A DNA stretch of 64,000 nucleotides from JAVDCA01 sp035293985 (GTDB lineage Bacteria; Pseudomonadota; Alphaproteobacteria; Rhizobiales; Xanthobacteraceae): positions 248,001 to 312,000 of the forward strand of contig DATGLS010000031.1 of assembly GCA_035293985.1 (NCBI GenBank). Direction: 5' to 3'. A program made the position numbers and the translations under genes. This document shows positions 42,007 through 50,787 of this stretch, piece by piece. The notes beneath the pieces are model-generated. The model was not told the origin of the DNA. It saw only the letters and a program-made list of their open reading frames with translations, and searched no databases. How positions within the stretch are numbered: position 1 is the first letter of the stretch; each line of letters begins with the position of its first letter.

Positions 42007-42150
42007 CCCTGCCATGAAGGCGGAGGGTCGGCGAAGCGAACGAAGTGAGCTGAGCCGGGGTGGGGTGGCGGTGCGCGAGCAGACACCCCACCCCGCACGT
42101 CTGCGCTGTCGCGTAGACATGCGACCCTCCCCCTGGAGGGGAGGGTAAAG
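42007..42150. repeat. GC-rich palindromic repeat (second family)
   Basis: The element between the CoA-transferase start and the amidohydrolase stop contains CGAAGCGAACGAAGTGAGC and GGTGGGGTGGCGG with complements in the neighbouring copy at 40647-40790, and ends CCCTCCCC..GGGGAGGG. It splits what might otherwise be one operon. Confidence 0.65.
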
Positions 42151-42158
42151 AAGAAAGG

Positions 42159-43391
42159 TCACAGCTTCTTCCGCGGGGTGGGGTCGAGGCCGAAGATGCG
42201 GGCGGCGTTGAGGCCGAGGATGTTGCGCTTGGCCTGCTCGGAGAGGAACGGCAGGTCGTAGATGGTCGACGGCAGATCGAAGTCGAAATGCGGCCAGTCG
42301 GACGCGAACAGCAGCTGAGTCTCGGCGTTGATCATCTCCAAGGTGCATTGCAGCGCCTTGCGATTGCTGATCTCCATCGGCTGGGTCGTGTACCAGCAAT
42401 TCTCGCGCATGTACTCGCTCGGGGGCTTCTTGAGCTGCGGCGCCTCGGACGGGCGCATCATGTACTGATCGTCGAGGCGCTGCATCAGGAACGGCACCCA
42501 GGCGAGCCCGCTCTCGACCCAGATCGACTTGAGCCTGGGGAAGCGCTCCGGAATGCCGTTGAGGATCCAGTTGGTCATGTGCACGAGGTTGCACCATACG
42601 AAGCCGAGCGCGTGCATGCCGACGAAGCGGTTGATGGTGGCGAGCGAAGGATCGTTCCAGTGATAGCCGGCGTGGAATGCGACCGGCTTGCCGGTCTCCT
42701 GGATCATCGCATAGAGCCGCATGTAGTCGTTGTGGTGCACCGGCTTGTAGCGCGTCGACGGGATGCAGAAGCCGATCACGCCCTTGCGGCCGGCGAAATC
42801 GGCGACGGCGCGCTCGGCCTCCACCGGCGTATTGAACGGAATGTAGGCGAGCGTCTTGATGCGATCGTCGGCGGCGAGCACGCTTTCGATCAGCCAGTTG
42901 TTGTAGGCGCGCGCGAGCCACACCTCCATCTCGGGCTGCGGATGCATGCCGAGAAAGAGCATCGGGGTGGGAAACACCACCATGTAGTCGATCGCGAGCG
43001 ACTCCATCGCCCGGCGCGTGAGCGTGACGTCGCGATGCACGTCGGTCTCGGTCACGGTCTCGCGCTGCCCGTCCTGGTGCGGGATGCGGCCGCCGACGCT
43101 CTGATAGCGCAGGCCGATATCGCCGTTGAGGCCGTAGGGCGGCGCGCCGACGCGCTCGTTCATGAAGTGGATGGCCTGCTGCCGGATCACCGGATCCTCG
43201 ATGAAGCGAATGATCTCCTTCCACGACACGGTCTCGACGTGATGGGCGTCGATGTCGCAGATCAGCATGTCCTGGAAATTACGCCGCCGCGCGTCGCGCT
43301 TGGCATGGGCGAGGATCTCGCGGGTGTCGGCAAAGACGCTCGCCTCCTGCGGCGAGATGAGGTGCGGGACGGAAGCCGTGGGCGCGTTCAT
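42159..43391 (-). CDS. Amidohydrolase family protein
   Basis: A 410-residue ACMSD-like metal-dependent hydrolase. The metal-binding DAHH is in MLICDIDAHHVETVSWKE. There is an HAGYHWNDPSLA block with the zinc-binding His, the segment EYMRENCWYTTQPME and a C-terminal FASDWPHFDFDLPS with the conserved Asp. It is clearly a paralogue of 20101-21219. Its start overlaps the 121-residue hypothetical gene's stop by 4 bases, so it is the third gene of a Rieske-hypothetical-amidohydrolase operon. Confidence 0.9.
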   Translation of the reverse strand: MNAPTASVPHLISPQEASVFADTREILAHAKRDARRRNFQDMLICDIDAHHVETVSWKEIIRFIEDPVIRQQAIHFMNERVGAPPYGLNGDIGLRYQSVGGRIPHQDGQRETVTETDVHRDVTLTRRAMESLAIDYMVVFPTPMLFLGMHPQPEMEVWLARAYNNWLIESVLAADDRIKTLAYIPFNTPVEAERAVADFAGRKGVIGFCIPSTRYKPVHHNDYMRLYAMIQETGKPVAFHAGYHWNDPSLATINRFVGMHALGFVWCNLVHMTNWILNGIPERFPRLKSIWVESGLAWVPFLMQRLDDQYMMRPSEAPQLKKPPSEYMRENCWYTTQPMEISNRKALQCTLEMINAETQLLFASDWPHFDFDLPSTIYDLPFLSEQAKRNILGLNAARIFGLDPTPRKKL

Positions 43392-43753
43392 GGCTTTTCC
43401 TCCATATGATCGAGTGTTCCGTCGGGCCGGCGCCGGAACCAGAGTCCCAGCTCCATCGGGCCGAGACGCAAGGCACGCAAGAGCTCCGACACGGCGGTCA
43501 GGACCTCGGTCGCGGTCAACGGATCGGCCTGCTCGCGAATGACGGGCGCAAAGGTGCGCTCCTCACCGTCCGATTTCATGTAGTAGAGGCGGATCGCGGC
43601 CGTGAGCAGCTGCGCCACCGCCTCGTCGGAGACGCGGCTCGCCTCGCCGTCGCGCGCGAGCGTGCGCGCCGCCTGGTGCAGGTCGGCGGCGTAGCGGTCG
43701 ATCCACGCATAGGGATCGTTCGCGAGCTTGGTGTCAGACGACGACATAGACAT
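43388..43753 (-). CDS. Hypothetical protein in the Rieske-amidohydrolase operon
   Basis: A 121-residue cytoplasmic protein, mostly helical, with no membrane segment or signal. It has a helical stretch DPYAWIDRYAADLHQAARTL, then AVAQLLTAAIRLYYMKSDGE and a C-terminal ELGLWFRRRPDGTLDHM. It overlaps the Rieske gene upstream and the amidohydrolase gene downstream, so it is a stable part of the operon and may be a small subunit or assembly partner. I do not recognise the family. Confidence 0.7.
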   Translation of the reverse strand: MSMSSSDTKLANDPYAWIDRYAADLHQAARTLARDGEASRVSDEAVAQLLTAAIRLYYMKSDGEERTFAPVIREQADPLTATEVLTAVSELLRALRLGPMELGLWFRRRPDGTLDHMEEKP

Positions 43754-44102
43754 GGCCGTCGGTCACCTCGAGCTTCGCCTTGCGCAGGCCCGCCTTGGGA
43801 TTGCCGGGATGCTTGCCGGTCTTCAGGCTGAACTCCCAGCCATGCCAGGGGCAGACGATGTGCTTCTCGGTCTCGCTGTACTGCAGCATGCGGGTGTGAC
43901 CGTTGGCGTCGACCGGCTCCTCGACCTTGCCGTAGATACGACCCTGGCATACCGGCCCCTGCAGATGGGCGCATTGGTTGTGCCAGGCGACCAGCTCGCC
44001 GTCGATCTTGAACACGCCGACCTCGGTGCCGTCGCAGGAAATCACCTTGCGGCTGCCTTCGTCGAACTCGTCGAGGCGTCCGACGACGTAGGATTTGGTC
44101 AT
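43734..44102 (-). CDS. Rieske [2Fe-2S] domain protein
   Basis: A 122-residue ferredoxin-like protein. The Rieske cluster ligands are in NQCAHLQGPVCQG and CPWHGWEFSLKTGKHPG (C-x-H and C-x-x-H), giving a soluble Rieske ferredoxin of the dioxygenase type. It would pass electrons to an oxygenase or act as a stand-alone ferredoxin. It is first in the minus-strand operon and overlaps the hypothetical gene by 20 bases. No oxygenase large subunit lies nearby. The start ATG at 44102 gives MTKSYVVGRLDEF. Confidence 0.9.
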   Translation of the reverse strand: MTKSYVVGRLDEFDEGSRKVISCDGTEVGVFKIDGELVAWHNQCAHLQGPVCQGRIYGKVEEPVDANGHTRMLQYSETEKHIVCPWHGWEFSLKTGKHPGNPKAGLRKAKLEVTDGHVYVVV

Positions 44103-44279
44103 TCCAGGCCCTGGGCATTGTTGTCGTTCGTGTGCCGAATCTATCGAAGGCAGGCCGCCAAGGACAGTGTGTTTTTCCGCCCGGCGCGCAGGTCCCGCAT
44201 CCCAAAATGCCGGGTTGATCGAGCCCAACCGAACGGTAAAGTCCGCCCGAGAAAAAGATAGTCAAGCGCGGGGGGAAAG

Positions 44280-45269
44280 ATGCACGGCAAGTTCTTGCGG
44301 AGCCTCGGAGCCCTCGTCGCCGCGCTGATGCTTCTGCCGCTCGGCGCAGCGCGCGCGGCCGACTGGCCCACCCGGCCCGTGCGCATCATCGTTCCGTTCG
44401 GCGCGTCGGGCGTGACCGACATCGTGACCCGCATCGTATTCGACAAGGTCGGCCAGCAGCTCGGCCAGCAGATGATCGTCGACAACCGGCCGGGCGCCGG
44501 CGGCACCATCGCGACCGACATCGCGGTGCACGCCGCGCCGGACGGCTACACCTTCATCATGGCGGACCCCTCCGGCTCGCTGCCGGCCAACATCACGCTT
44601 TATCCGTCGCTCAAATACGATCCGCGCAAGGATCTGGCGGCGGTCGCCCTGATCGGCACCACCGGCGCGGCGGTGACGGTTCCGGCATCGTCCCCGGTCA
44701 AGACGCTCGAGGAGCTGGTCGAGCTCGGCAAGCAGAAGCCGGGCGAATTGACCTATGTGTCGGTCGGCAACGGCACGCCCGGCCATCTCAACGGCGCGAT
44801 GTTCAGCCGCCAGGTCGGCATCAAGGCCGTGCACGTGCCCTACCGGGTGATGTCGCAGGCCGTGACCGACATGATCGCGGGACGCGTCTCGTTCTGGATC
44901 GTGCCGATTCCGGGCCTGCTGCAGCAGATCAATGTCGGACAGGTGCGCGCGCTCGCGGTCGCGGGCGACGCGCACTCGCGCGATCTGCCCGGCGTGCCGA
45001 CCGTCGAGGAGGCCGGGTTCGGCCACTTCGATGCGTCGACCACCTACGCGCTGTTCGGTCCGGCGGGGACGCCGGCGGAGATCGTCACGCGCATGCACGA
45101 CGAGATCGCAAAGGCGCTCGATTCCGCCGATGTCCAGGCGAAGCTGCGCACGGCCGGCGTCGACCCGAAGATCGGCTCGCCCGCGCAGATCAAGGCGATG
45201 CTCGAGGAACGCACGACCCAATGGGCCGAAGTGATCAAGAGCGCTGGCATCCGCGCCGAAGGGCGATGA
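44280..45269 (+). CDS. Tripartite tricarboxylate transporter substrate-binding protein (TctC/Bug)
   Basis: A 329-residue periplasmic binding protein. A Sec signal (LGALVAALMLLPLGAARA) precedes the family start DWPTRPVRIIVPFGASGVTD and VDNRPGAGGTIATDIAVHAA. It is divergent from the Rieske operon at 44102 across 177 bases and upstream of the hydantoinase A gene, separated by a repeat. The ligand could be the substrate of the hydantoinase/oxoprolinase pair, but this rests only on position. Confidence 0.92.
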   Translation: MHGKFLRSLGALVAALMLLPLGAARAADWPTRPVRIIVPFGASGVTDIVTRIVFDKVGQQLGQQMIVDNRPGAGGTIATDIAVHAAPDGYTFIMADPSGSLPANITLYPSLKYDPRKDLAAVALIGTTGAAVTVPASSPVKTLEELVELGKQKPGELTYVSVGNGTPGHLNGAMFSRQVGIKAVHVPYRVMSQAVTDMIAGRVSFWIVPIPGLLQQINVGQVRALAVAGDAHSRDLPGVPTVEEAGFGHFDASTTYALFGPAGTPAEIVTRMHDEIAKALDSADVQAKLRTAGVDPKIGSPAQIKAMLEERTTQWAEVIKSAGIRAEGR

Positions 45270-45310
45270 TGCTGCATCGCCCGCATCAATCCATCTCCGC
45301 AGCCTCGAGC

Positions 45311-45383
45311 CGTAGGGTGGGAAAAGCGAAGCGTGCCCACCGTCTCACCGCGTGGGCACGCGTCGCTTTGCTCACCCTGCGAA
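45311..45383. repeat. Palindromic intergenic repeat (GTAGGGTGGG type)
   Basis: GTAGGGTGGGAAAAGCGAAGC and GCTTTGCTCACCCTGCG-type ends face each other, with GTGCCCAC / GTGGGCAC inside. It lies between a TctC gene and the hydantoinase A gene. The related element at 37614-37720 is within a coding region. Confidence 0.7.
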
Positions 45384-45399
45384 CCTAGAGCGTCATCAC

Positions 45400-47454
45400 T
45401 TGCCCTACATCATCGCGGTCGACATCGGCGGCACCTTCACGGATCTCGTCGCCTGCGACGTCGAGAGCGGCGCGGTGGCGTTCACCAAGAGCCCCACCAC
45501 TTACGGCGACCTCGGCGCGGCCATCTTCGACTGCATCCGCAAGGCGCGGCTCGACGCGCGCGAGGCGAGCTTCGTCAAGCATGGCACCACCCTCGTCATC
45601 AACGCGCTGCTGCAGCGCGCCGGGGCCAGGACCGCGCTCGTCACCACCAAGGGATTCCGCGACATCCTCGAAGTCGGCCGCGGCAACCGCACGCAGCCGT
45701 TCAACCTGCGCTTCCATCGCGAGCCGCCGCTGATCCCGCGCGAGCTGCGTCTCGAGGCCGAGGAGCGGATGGAGGCGTCGGGAAATGCGCGCGTGCCGCT
45801 CGCGATCGACGCGCTTGCCGGCCTCGCCGAGACGCTGCGCCACGAGAAGGTCGAGGCGCTGGCGATCAGCTTTCTCAACTCCTACGTCAATCCGGCGCAC
45901 GAGCAGGCGGCCGCGAGCGAGCTGCGCCGACTGTTGCCTGGCGTATTCGTGACGACGGGCTCGGGGCTCACCCGCGAGTGGCACGAGTTCGAGCGCACCG
46001 CCACGGTCGCGGCCAATGCCTATGTGGGGCCACAGGTCAGCCGCTACATCGCCGATTTCGATGCCGAGCTGCGCAGCGGCGGTTTCACCGGCTCGTTGCT
46101 GCTGATGGGCTCGCACGGCGGCGTGATCTCGGCGGAACGCGGCTGCCGCGAGCCGATCTCGCTGGTCGAGTCCGGCCCGGTCGGCGGCTGCATCGGCGCC
46201 GCCGCGTTCGGCAGCGCGCTCGGCATCGACAACCTGGTCGCCTTCGACATGGGCGGCACCACGGCGAAATGCGCCATGGTCGAGCGCGGCCGCTATGCGG
46301 TCGAGTCGATCTATTACGTCGGCGGACCGGATGCCGGCTTTCCGATCCGCGGCAACGTGATCGACATTCTGGAAGTGGGCATCGGCGGCGGCTCGATCGC
46401 CTGGCTCGATGATCTCAAAAGACTCAATGTCGGGCCGAAGAGCGCCGGCTCGATGCCGGGGCCCGCCTGCTACGACCGCGGCGGGGCGGAGCCGGCCGTC
46501 ACCGACGCCCAGCTCGCGCTCCGCCGGCTCGATGCGAGCCGTTTCCTCGGCGGCGAGATGACGCTTGCGCCCGACAAGGCGAATGCCGCGCTGACGCAAC
46601 GCATCGCGGCGCCGCTCGGATACAGGGGCGCCGATGCGGTGACGCGCGCCGCCACGGGCGTGCTGACGATCGCCAACCTGACGATGTCGTCGATCATCAA
46701 GAAAATATCGATCGCGCGCGGCTACGACCCGCGTGATTTCGTCCTGTTCTGCTATGGCGGCGGCGGCCCGCTGCACGGCACCGAATTGGCCCGCGCCTTG
46801 AAGATCCCGCGTGTGATCGTTCCGCCGGAGCCAGGCAACTTTTCGGCCATGGGCATGCTGCTCGCCGATCCGCGGCTCGATACCGCGCGCACCTGCGTGG
46901 CGCGGCTCGACGACGAGACGATGGGCCAGGCGCTCGCGATCTACGCTGAACTCGAGGCCGAAGGCGGCGCCGCGTTGCGGCGCGAGTTCGGCAGGGGCGA
47001 GATCACGTTCGAGCGCGAGGCCGAAATTCGCTACCGAGGCCAGCAGCACTCGCTCAAGATCGCACTGCCGCCGGATGCCGATGCGGCGGCGCTGCGGGCC
47101 AAATTCGACGCCGAATATCTGCGGCGCTACGGCCATGCCAATGCGGCGGCGGACGCGCAGCTCGTGGTGCTGCACTCGCTCGCGACGCTGCACATGGCGC
47201 GGCCCGAGCTCGCGCGCCTCGTCGACCGCGACCATCATGCCGGCACGGGCGGCCCGCGCCGGCGGCCGATCTTCTATCTCGAGGAAGACCGTTTCCTCGA
47301 GGCGACGATCCTCGACCGCTACGCGCTGCCGGTCGGATACGCCGGCGGCGGCCCCGCATTGATCGAGGAATACGGCTCGAGCACGCTGATCGGGCCGCGC
47401 GATAGCTTCACGGTCGGCAAGCTCAAGGAGATCGACATTGACTGTCGCGCGTGA
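45400..47454 (+). CDS. Hydantoinase/oxoprolinase family protein, subunit A
   Basis: A protein of about 684 residues with the actin-like ATPase fold of N-methylhydantoinase or acetone-carboxylase-type A subunits. The N-terminal IIAVDIGGTFTDLVACDVES phosphate loop and VKHGTTLVINALLQRAGART are clear. The central VAFDMGGTTAKCAMVERG and the C-terminal FCYGGGGPLHGTELARALK confirm it. The likely start is TTG 45400 (LPYIIAVD); a longer frame runs back into the repeat. It is an operon with subunit B, which overlaps by 17 bases. Confidence 0.92.
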   Translation: MPYIIAVDIGGTFTDLVACDVESGAVAFTKSPTTYGDLGAAIFDCIRKARLDAREASFVKHGTTLVINALLQRAGARTALVTTKGFRDILEVGRGNRTQPFNLRFHREPPLIPRELRLEAEERMEASGNARVPLAIDALAGLAETLRHEKVEALAISFLNSYVNPAHEQAAASELRRLLPGVFVTTGSGLTREWHEFERTATVAANAYVGPQVSRYIADFDAELRSGGFTGSLLLMGSHGGVISAERGCREPISLVESGPVGGCIGAAAFGSALGIDNLVAFDMGGTTAKCAMVERGRYAVESIYYVGGPDAGFPIRGNVIDILEVGIGGGSIAWLDDLKRLNVGPKSAGSMPGPACYDRGGAEPAVTDAQLALRRLDASRFLGGEMTLAPDKANAALTQRIAAPLGYRGADAVTRAATGVLTIANLTMSSIIKKISIARGYDPRDFVLFCYGGGGPLHGTELARALKIPRVIVPPEPGNFSAMGMLLADPRLDTARTCVARLDDETMGQALAIYAELEAEGGAALRREFGRGEITFEREAEIRYRGQQHSLKIALPPDADAAALRAKFDAEYLRRYGHANAAADAQLVVLHSLATLHMARPELARLVDRDHHAGTGGPRRRPIFYLEEDRFLEATILDRYALPVGYAGGGPALIEEYGSSTLIGPRDSFTVGKLKEIDIDCRA

Positions 47455-49168
47455 GACGGCGCTCGATCCCGTCACCGTCGAGGTGATCCGGCGGCGCCTG
47501 GTCGCGATCGCCGACGAGGTCGATGTCAACATCACCCGCACGGCGTTCAGCCCGTACATCTACGAGTACAAGGATTATGCGGTCGGCATCGTCGACCATC
47601 GCGGCGACCTCGTCTGCCAATGCACCGCCGCCATGCCGGTGTTCGTCGCAGACGTGATGCGCGCCGCGATCCAGGACGGGCTCGATCTCTATGGCGCGGA
47701 CGACCTCAATGAGGGTGACATCATCATCAACAACTATGCGGGCGTGATCGGTCAGCACCTCAACAACATGGCGATGTACACGCCGATCCATGTGCGGGAC
47801 GACGTGCGGGACAACGCGCCGGACGACGAGGGCCGCTCGACGCTGATCGGCTTCATGGTCGTGGTGATGCATTGGATCGACGTCGGCGGCCGCGACATCG
47901 GCTCGACCTCGAAGTTCGCGACCGACATCTTCCAGGAAGGCATCCAGTTCCGCACCGTGAAGCTGCGGTCGCGCGGCGAGCCGGTGCGGGAAATCTACCG
48001 GATGGTCGAGCACAACACGCGCTTCCCGGTCGAGATGATGGGCGACATCAACTCGCAGATCGGCGGCTGCCTGATGGGGCGCGACGAGGTGGCGACCCTC
48101 GCCGGCCGCTACGGCGTCGGGACCTTCCGCGCCGCCCTCGCGACCATCTGGGATCAGTCGGAGGCGGCGGCGCGCGCCGCCATCCGCGCCATTCCGGACG
48201 GGACCTATGCGGCGGAAGCCGTGCTCGACGATGACGGCCTCAATCCGGGCTCCCTCCCCTGCAAAATCACCGTGATCGTCGCCGGCGACGAGATGACGGT
48301 CGATCTCAGCGAGTTGCCACGCGAGGTCAATGCGCCGATGAACTGCGGACGCTACGGCGGCGGCGAGACCGTGTCGCGGCTCGCGTTCCGCTATCTGATC
48401 CTTCCCGAAGGCGACGCCAACGAGGGCACATTCCGTCCGCTCAAGCTGGTGCTGCCGGAAGGCACGATCGTGAGCGCGCGGCCGACGGCGCCGATGGGCT
48501 CGTACAATTCGGCGCTGCCGACCCTGATCGATCTCGTCATCCGCGCGCTCGGCCCGGCGCTGCCCGAGCGCGTCGCCGGCGGCCACTACGGCACTTTCGC
48601 GACGCTCGCCTTTGCGGGCCGGCGGCCCGAGAGCGGCACATTCTGGCAATGCCACGACAGCGGCTTCGGCGGCTGGGGCGCGCTCGCCGGGCAGGACGGG
48701 CCGGGACCGTTCCGCACCATGTGCCACGGCGATACGCGCATGATCCCGATCGAGGTGCACGAGGCGAGCTATCCGTTCATGATCGAGGGCTTCGAGCTGC
48801 GGGCCGATTCGGGCGGCGCCGGCGAGTTTCGCGGCGGCCTCGGGCTCACGCGGCGCTACCTGATGCTGGCGCCGTGCCGGATGTCGACGCGGTTCGAGCG
48901 CACGCTATGTCCGGCCTGGGGCATGCATGGCGGCCATGATGCCGAGGCCGGGAATGTCACTATCGAGGCCCCCGACGGCACGACGCGGCATGCGCTCAAG
49001 GACGCAGTGCAACTCAAGGCGGGCGACCGGGTGCGCATCGACACGGGCGGGGGCGGCGGCTTCGGCGATCCGCGCCGGCGCGACCGTGCGTCGCTGCGCG
49101 AGGACATCAAGAAGGGCTATGTTTCGTTCGCGGCAGCGCGCGCCGTCTACGGATGGACCGACGATTGA
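47438..49168 (+). CDS. Hydantoinase/oxoprolinase family protein, subunit B
   Basis: A 576-residue partner subunit that holds the metal-dependent catalytic site in this enzyme class. It starts with LDPVTVEVIRRRLVAIADEV and the block TRTAFSPYIYEYKDYAVGIV, followed by IINNYAGVIGQHLNNMAMYT. The C-terminus has RIDTGGGGGFGDPRRRD, typical of the family. The ATG/GTG at 47438 lies inside the end of the A subunit gene. ATP-dependent ring opening of a hydantoin or oxoproline-like compound is the expected role; the substrate is unknown. Confidence 0.92.
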   Translation: MTVARETALDPVTVEVIRRRLVAIADEVDVNITRTAFSPYIYEYKDYAVGIVDHRGDLVCQCTAAMPVFVADVMRAAIQDGLDLYGADDLNEGDIIINNYAGVIGQHLNNMAMYTPIHVRDDVRDNAPDDEGRSTLIGFMVVVMHWIDVGGRDIGSTSKFATDIFQEGIQFRTVKLRSRGEPVREIYRMVEHNTRFPVEMMGDINSQIGGCLMGRDEVATLAGRYGVGTFRAALATIWDQSEAAARAAIRAIPDGTYAAEAVLDDDGLNPGSLPCKITVIVAGDEMTVDLSELPREVNAPMNCGRYGGGETVSRLAFRYLILPEGDANEGTFRPLKLVLPEGTIVSARPTAPMGSYNSALPTLIDLVIRALGPALPERVAGGHYGTFATLAFAGRRPESGTFWQCHDSGFGGWGALAGQDGPGPFRTMCHGDTRMIPIEVHEASYPFMIEGFELRADSGGAGEFRGGLGLTRRYLMLAPCRMSTRFERTLCPAWGMHGGHDAEAGNVTIEAPDGTTRHALKDAVQLKAGDRVRIDTGGGGGFGDPRRRDRASLREDIKKGYVSFAAARAVYGWTDD

Positions 49169-49190
49169 GTCCGGCGCGACGGTAACCACC

Positions 49191-49273
49191 GTCATGGCCG
49201 GCAAATGCCCGGCATCCATGTCTTGCTGCCGCGAAGAAAAACGTGGATGGCCGGGACAAACCCCGACCATGAC
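49191..49273. repeat. Palindromic intergenic repeat, family 1 (copy B)
   Basis: The core is ATCCATGTCTTGCTGCCGCGAAG..AACGTGGATGG with GTCATGGCCGGC at the left and GACCATGAC at the right. It lies between hydantoinase B and the ParB-like gene. Related copies are at 23306, 53441, 58702 and 62785. Confidence 0.85.
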
Positions 49274-49310
49274 GAGTAGTCTCAGCTCAGCGTGCTGGAG
49301 GCAGCGAGCC

Positions 49311-49559
49311 ATGCTCAAGCGCGAAAAGATTCCGATCGCGGAAATCTACGTGCCGGTGAAGCGCCGCGCGACGCTCAAGCCGGCGACCGTGCAGGCGCTT
49401 GCCCAGAGCATTCTGGAAAACGGGCAGCAGACGCCGATCCATGTACGTCGCGACGGCAACCGCTTCGTCCTGGTCGAGGGGCTGCACCGTTTGGAAGCCT
49501 GCAAGGCGCTCGGCGAGGAAACGATCGTCGGCTATCTGGTGCAGGCCCACAAGCACTAG
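49311..49559 (+). CDS. ParB N-terminal domain protein
   Basis: An 82-residue protein that is only a ParB N-terminal (ParB/sulfiredoxin) domain: IPIAEIYVPVKRRATLKPAT, ENGQQTPIHVRRDGNRFVLV and EGLHRLEACKALGEETIVGY. This fold binds nucleotides (CTP in ParB) or, in sulfiredoxin, ATP. No helix-turn-helix or dimer domain is present, so it is not a partition protein. The start ATG at 49311 was chosen over a long extension that crosses the repeat. It stands alone after the hydantoinase operon. Confidence 0.78.
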   Translation: MLKREKIPIAEIYVPVKRRATLKPATVQALAQSILENGQQTPIHVRRDGNRFVLVEGLHRLEACKALGEETIVGYLVQAHKH

Positions 49560-50134
49560 CGCATTTGCAGCTCCGTTGCGCTCGCCTTCGCGACGTCGCG
49601 CGAAGGCCCGTTCGCCAACGGATTGGCGCTATCCGCCGCCGCGGCCTCTTCGGCCGATTTCCGGGCAGCGAGCCGCTGCACCTGCGAGCCGCGGTGTTGC
49701 TGCATGGTCTGGGGGATCGGAAATGTCCAACTGGGCTGCATCGCACCCTCCCGGCATGGGTTCGATCCTTGACGTGAACCCGGATTGGCCGATTGCGTTC
49801 CGATGGCCGAAAAAGAATCCTGCGCCCCTGGTGCTGCGGCGGTGTGTCCTCTGGCCGTTCGACCGAGCCGACACCACCATCGCGCCGCTCCGAGGGGTAG
49901 CCGCAACGGATCAGCCCAATCCGGCGGCGCGCGCCGCCTTCCACAAGGTCGAGATCGCCAAATGGTGGCCGATCATCAAAGACGCCAATTCCGATCGATT
50001 GGTGAATTGAATCTTGCTCGACATCACAACCCGCGACCCACGTACCTCCGCAGGGTTGTACGTCCCGTCTTGCTCGCTGTGGAAATCTTCACTATTTCGG
50101 CTGATAGACTACCCGGCTGGGGTAGGAACGGCTG
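49560..50134. other. Intergenic stretch with a TctC C-terminal relic
   Basis: A 575-base stretch with no intact gene that I support. A frame from ATG 49723 to 50010 (95 codons) ends HKVEIAKWWPIIKDANSDRL, which matches the C-terminal end of TctC proteins (compare EIAKWHDIIVKANIP in 26281-27273). The first two thirds of that frame do not match TctC. It is best read as the tail of a decayed TctC gene. The rest, up to the regulator start at 50135, must include that gene's promoter. Confidence 0.55.
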
Positions 50135-50773
50135 ATGGCGGCCCTGACCATGGCGACGGGCGAAGTTTACATCGTCGACGACGATCCGGCGGTGCGCACC
50201 ACCTTGTCGGCGGTGTTCACGCGCGCGGGCTACCAGGTAACATGTTTTGCCGATGGCGCCGCCCTCGTGGCGGCTGCACGCATCGGTACGCCGGTGTGCA
50301 TCATTCTGGACGTGCACATCCCCGGCAAATCCGGCCTCGACATTCTCAAGCAGCTCAACGCGCAGGATTACCCGGTTCCGATCTTCATGATGTCGGGCCA
50401 GGGCGACATCGCCATGGCGGTCGACGCCATCAAGAACGGCGCGCTCGACTTCATCGAGAAGCCTTTCCGCGGCAGCGACGTGATCGCGCGGGTCGAAGCC
50501 GCGATCGAGGCGCGGACGGAGCGGGAAGAGGGCGAGGCCGCCCGCGATTCACGGCGGTTCTACTTCCCCGGACGCGAGCCGCTGAGCCGGCGCGAGCAGG
50601 ACGTGCTCGGCGAGATCGTCAACGGTGCCTCCAACAAGGAGGCCGGCCGCAAGCTCGGCATCAGCCCGCGCACCATCGAGGTGCACCGCGCCCACCTGAT
50701 GCAGAAGATCGGCGCGCGCAATGCCGCCGATCTCATCCGTATCGTGATGAGCGAAGGCCGCACGCAGCAGTAG
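50135..50773 (+). CDS. FixJ/NarL-type response regulator
   Basis: A 212-residue two-domain regulator. The receiver domain has YIVDDDPAVRTTLSAVF and the phosphorylation site in CIILDVHIPGKSGLDIL. The conserved lysine is in FIEKPFRGSDVIARVE. The C-terminal LuxR-type HTH is PLSRREQDVLGEIVNGASNK and GISPRTIEVHRAHLMQKIGA. No sensor kinase is adjacent, so its signal is unknown. ATG 50135 or 50150 may be used. Confidence 0.9.
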   Translation: MAALTMATGEVYIVDDDPAVRTTLSAVFTRAGYQVTCFADGAALVAAARIGTPVCIILDVHIPGKSGLDILKQLNAQDYPVPIFMMSGQGDIAMAVDAIKNGALDFIEKPFRGSDVIARVEAAIEARTEREEGEAARDSRRFYFPGREPLSRREQDVLGEIVNGASNKEAGRKLGISPRTIEVHRAHLMQKIGARNAADLIRIVMSEGRTQQ

Positions 50774-50787
50774 ATGGGCGCCGACGG

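Noticed and set aside
45385..47559. 724-residue minus-strand frame
   Set aside because: Antisense to the hydantoinase A gene, which has clear ATPase motifs.
49311..49559. Chromosome or plasmid partition ParB
   Set aside because: Only the N-terminal domain is present, with no DNA-binding or dimer domain and no parA.
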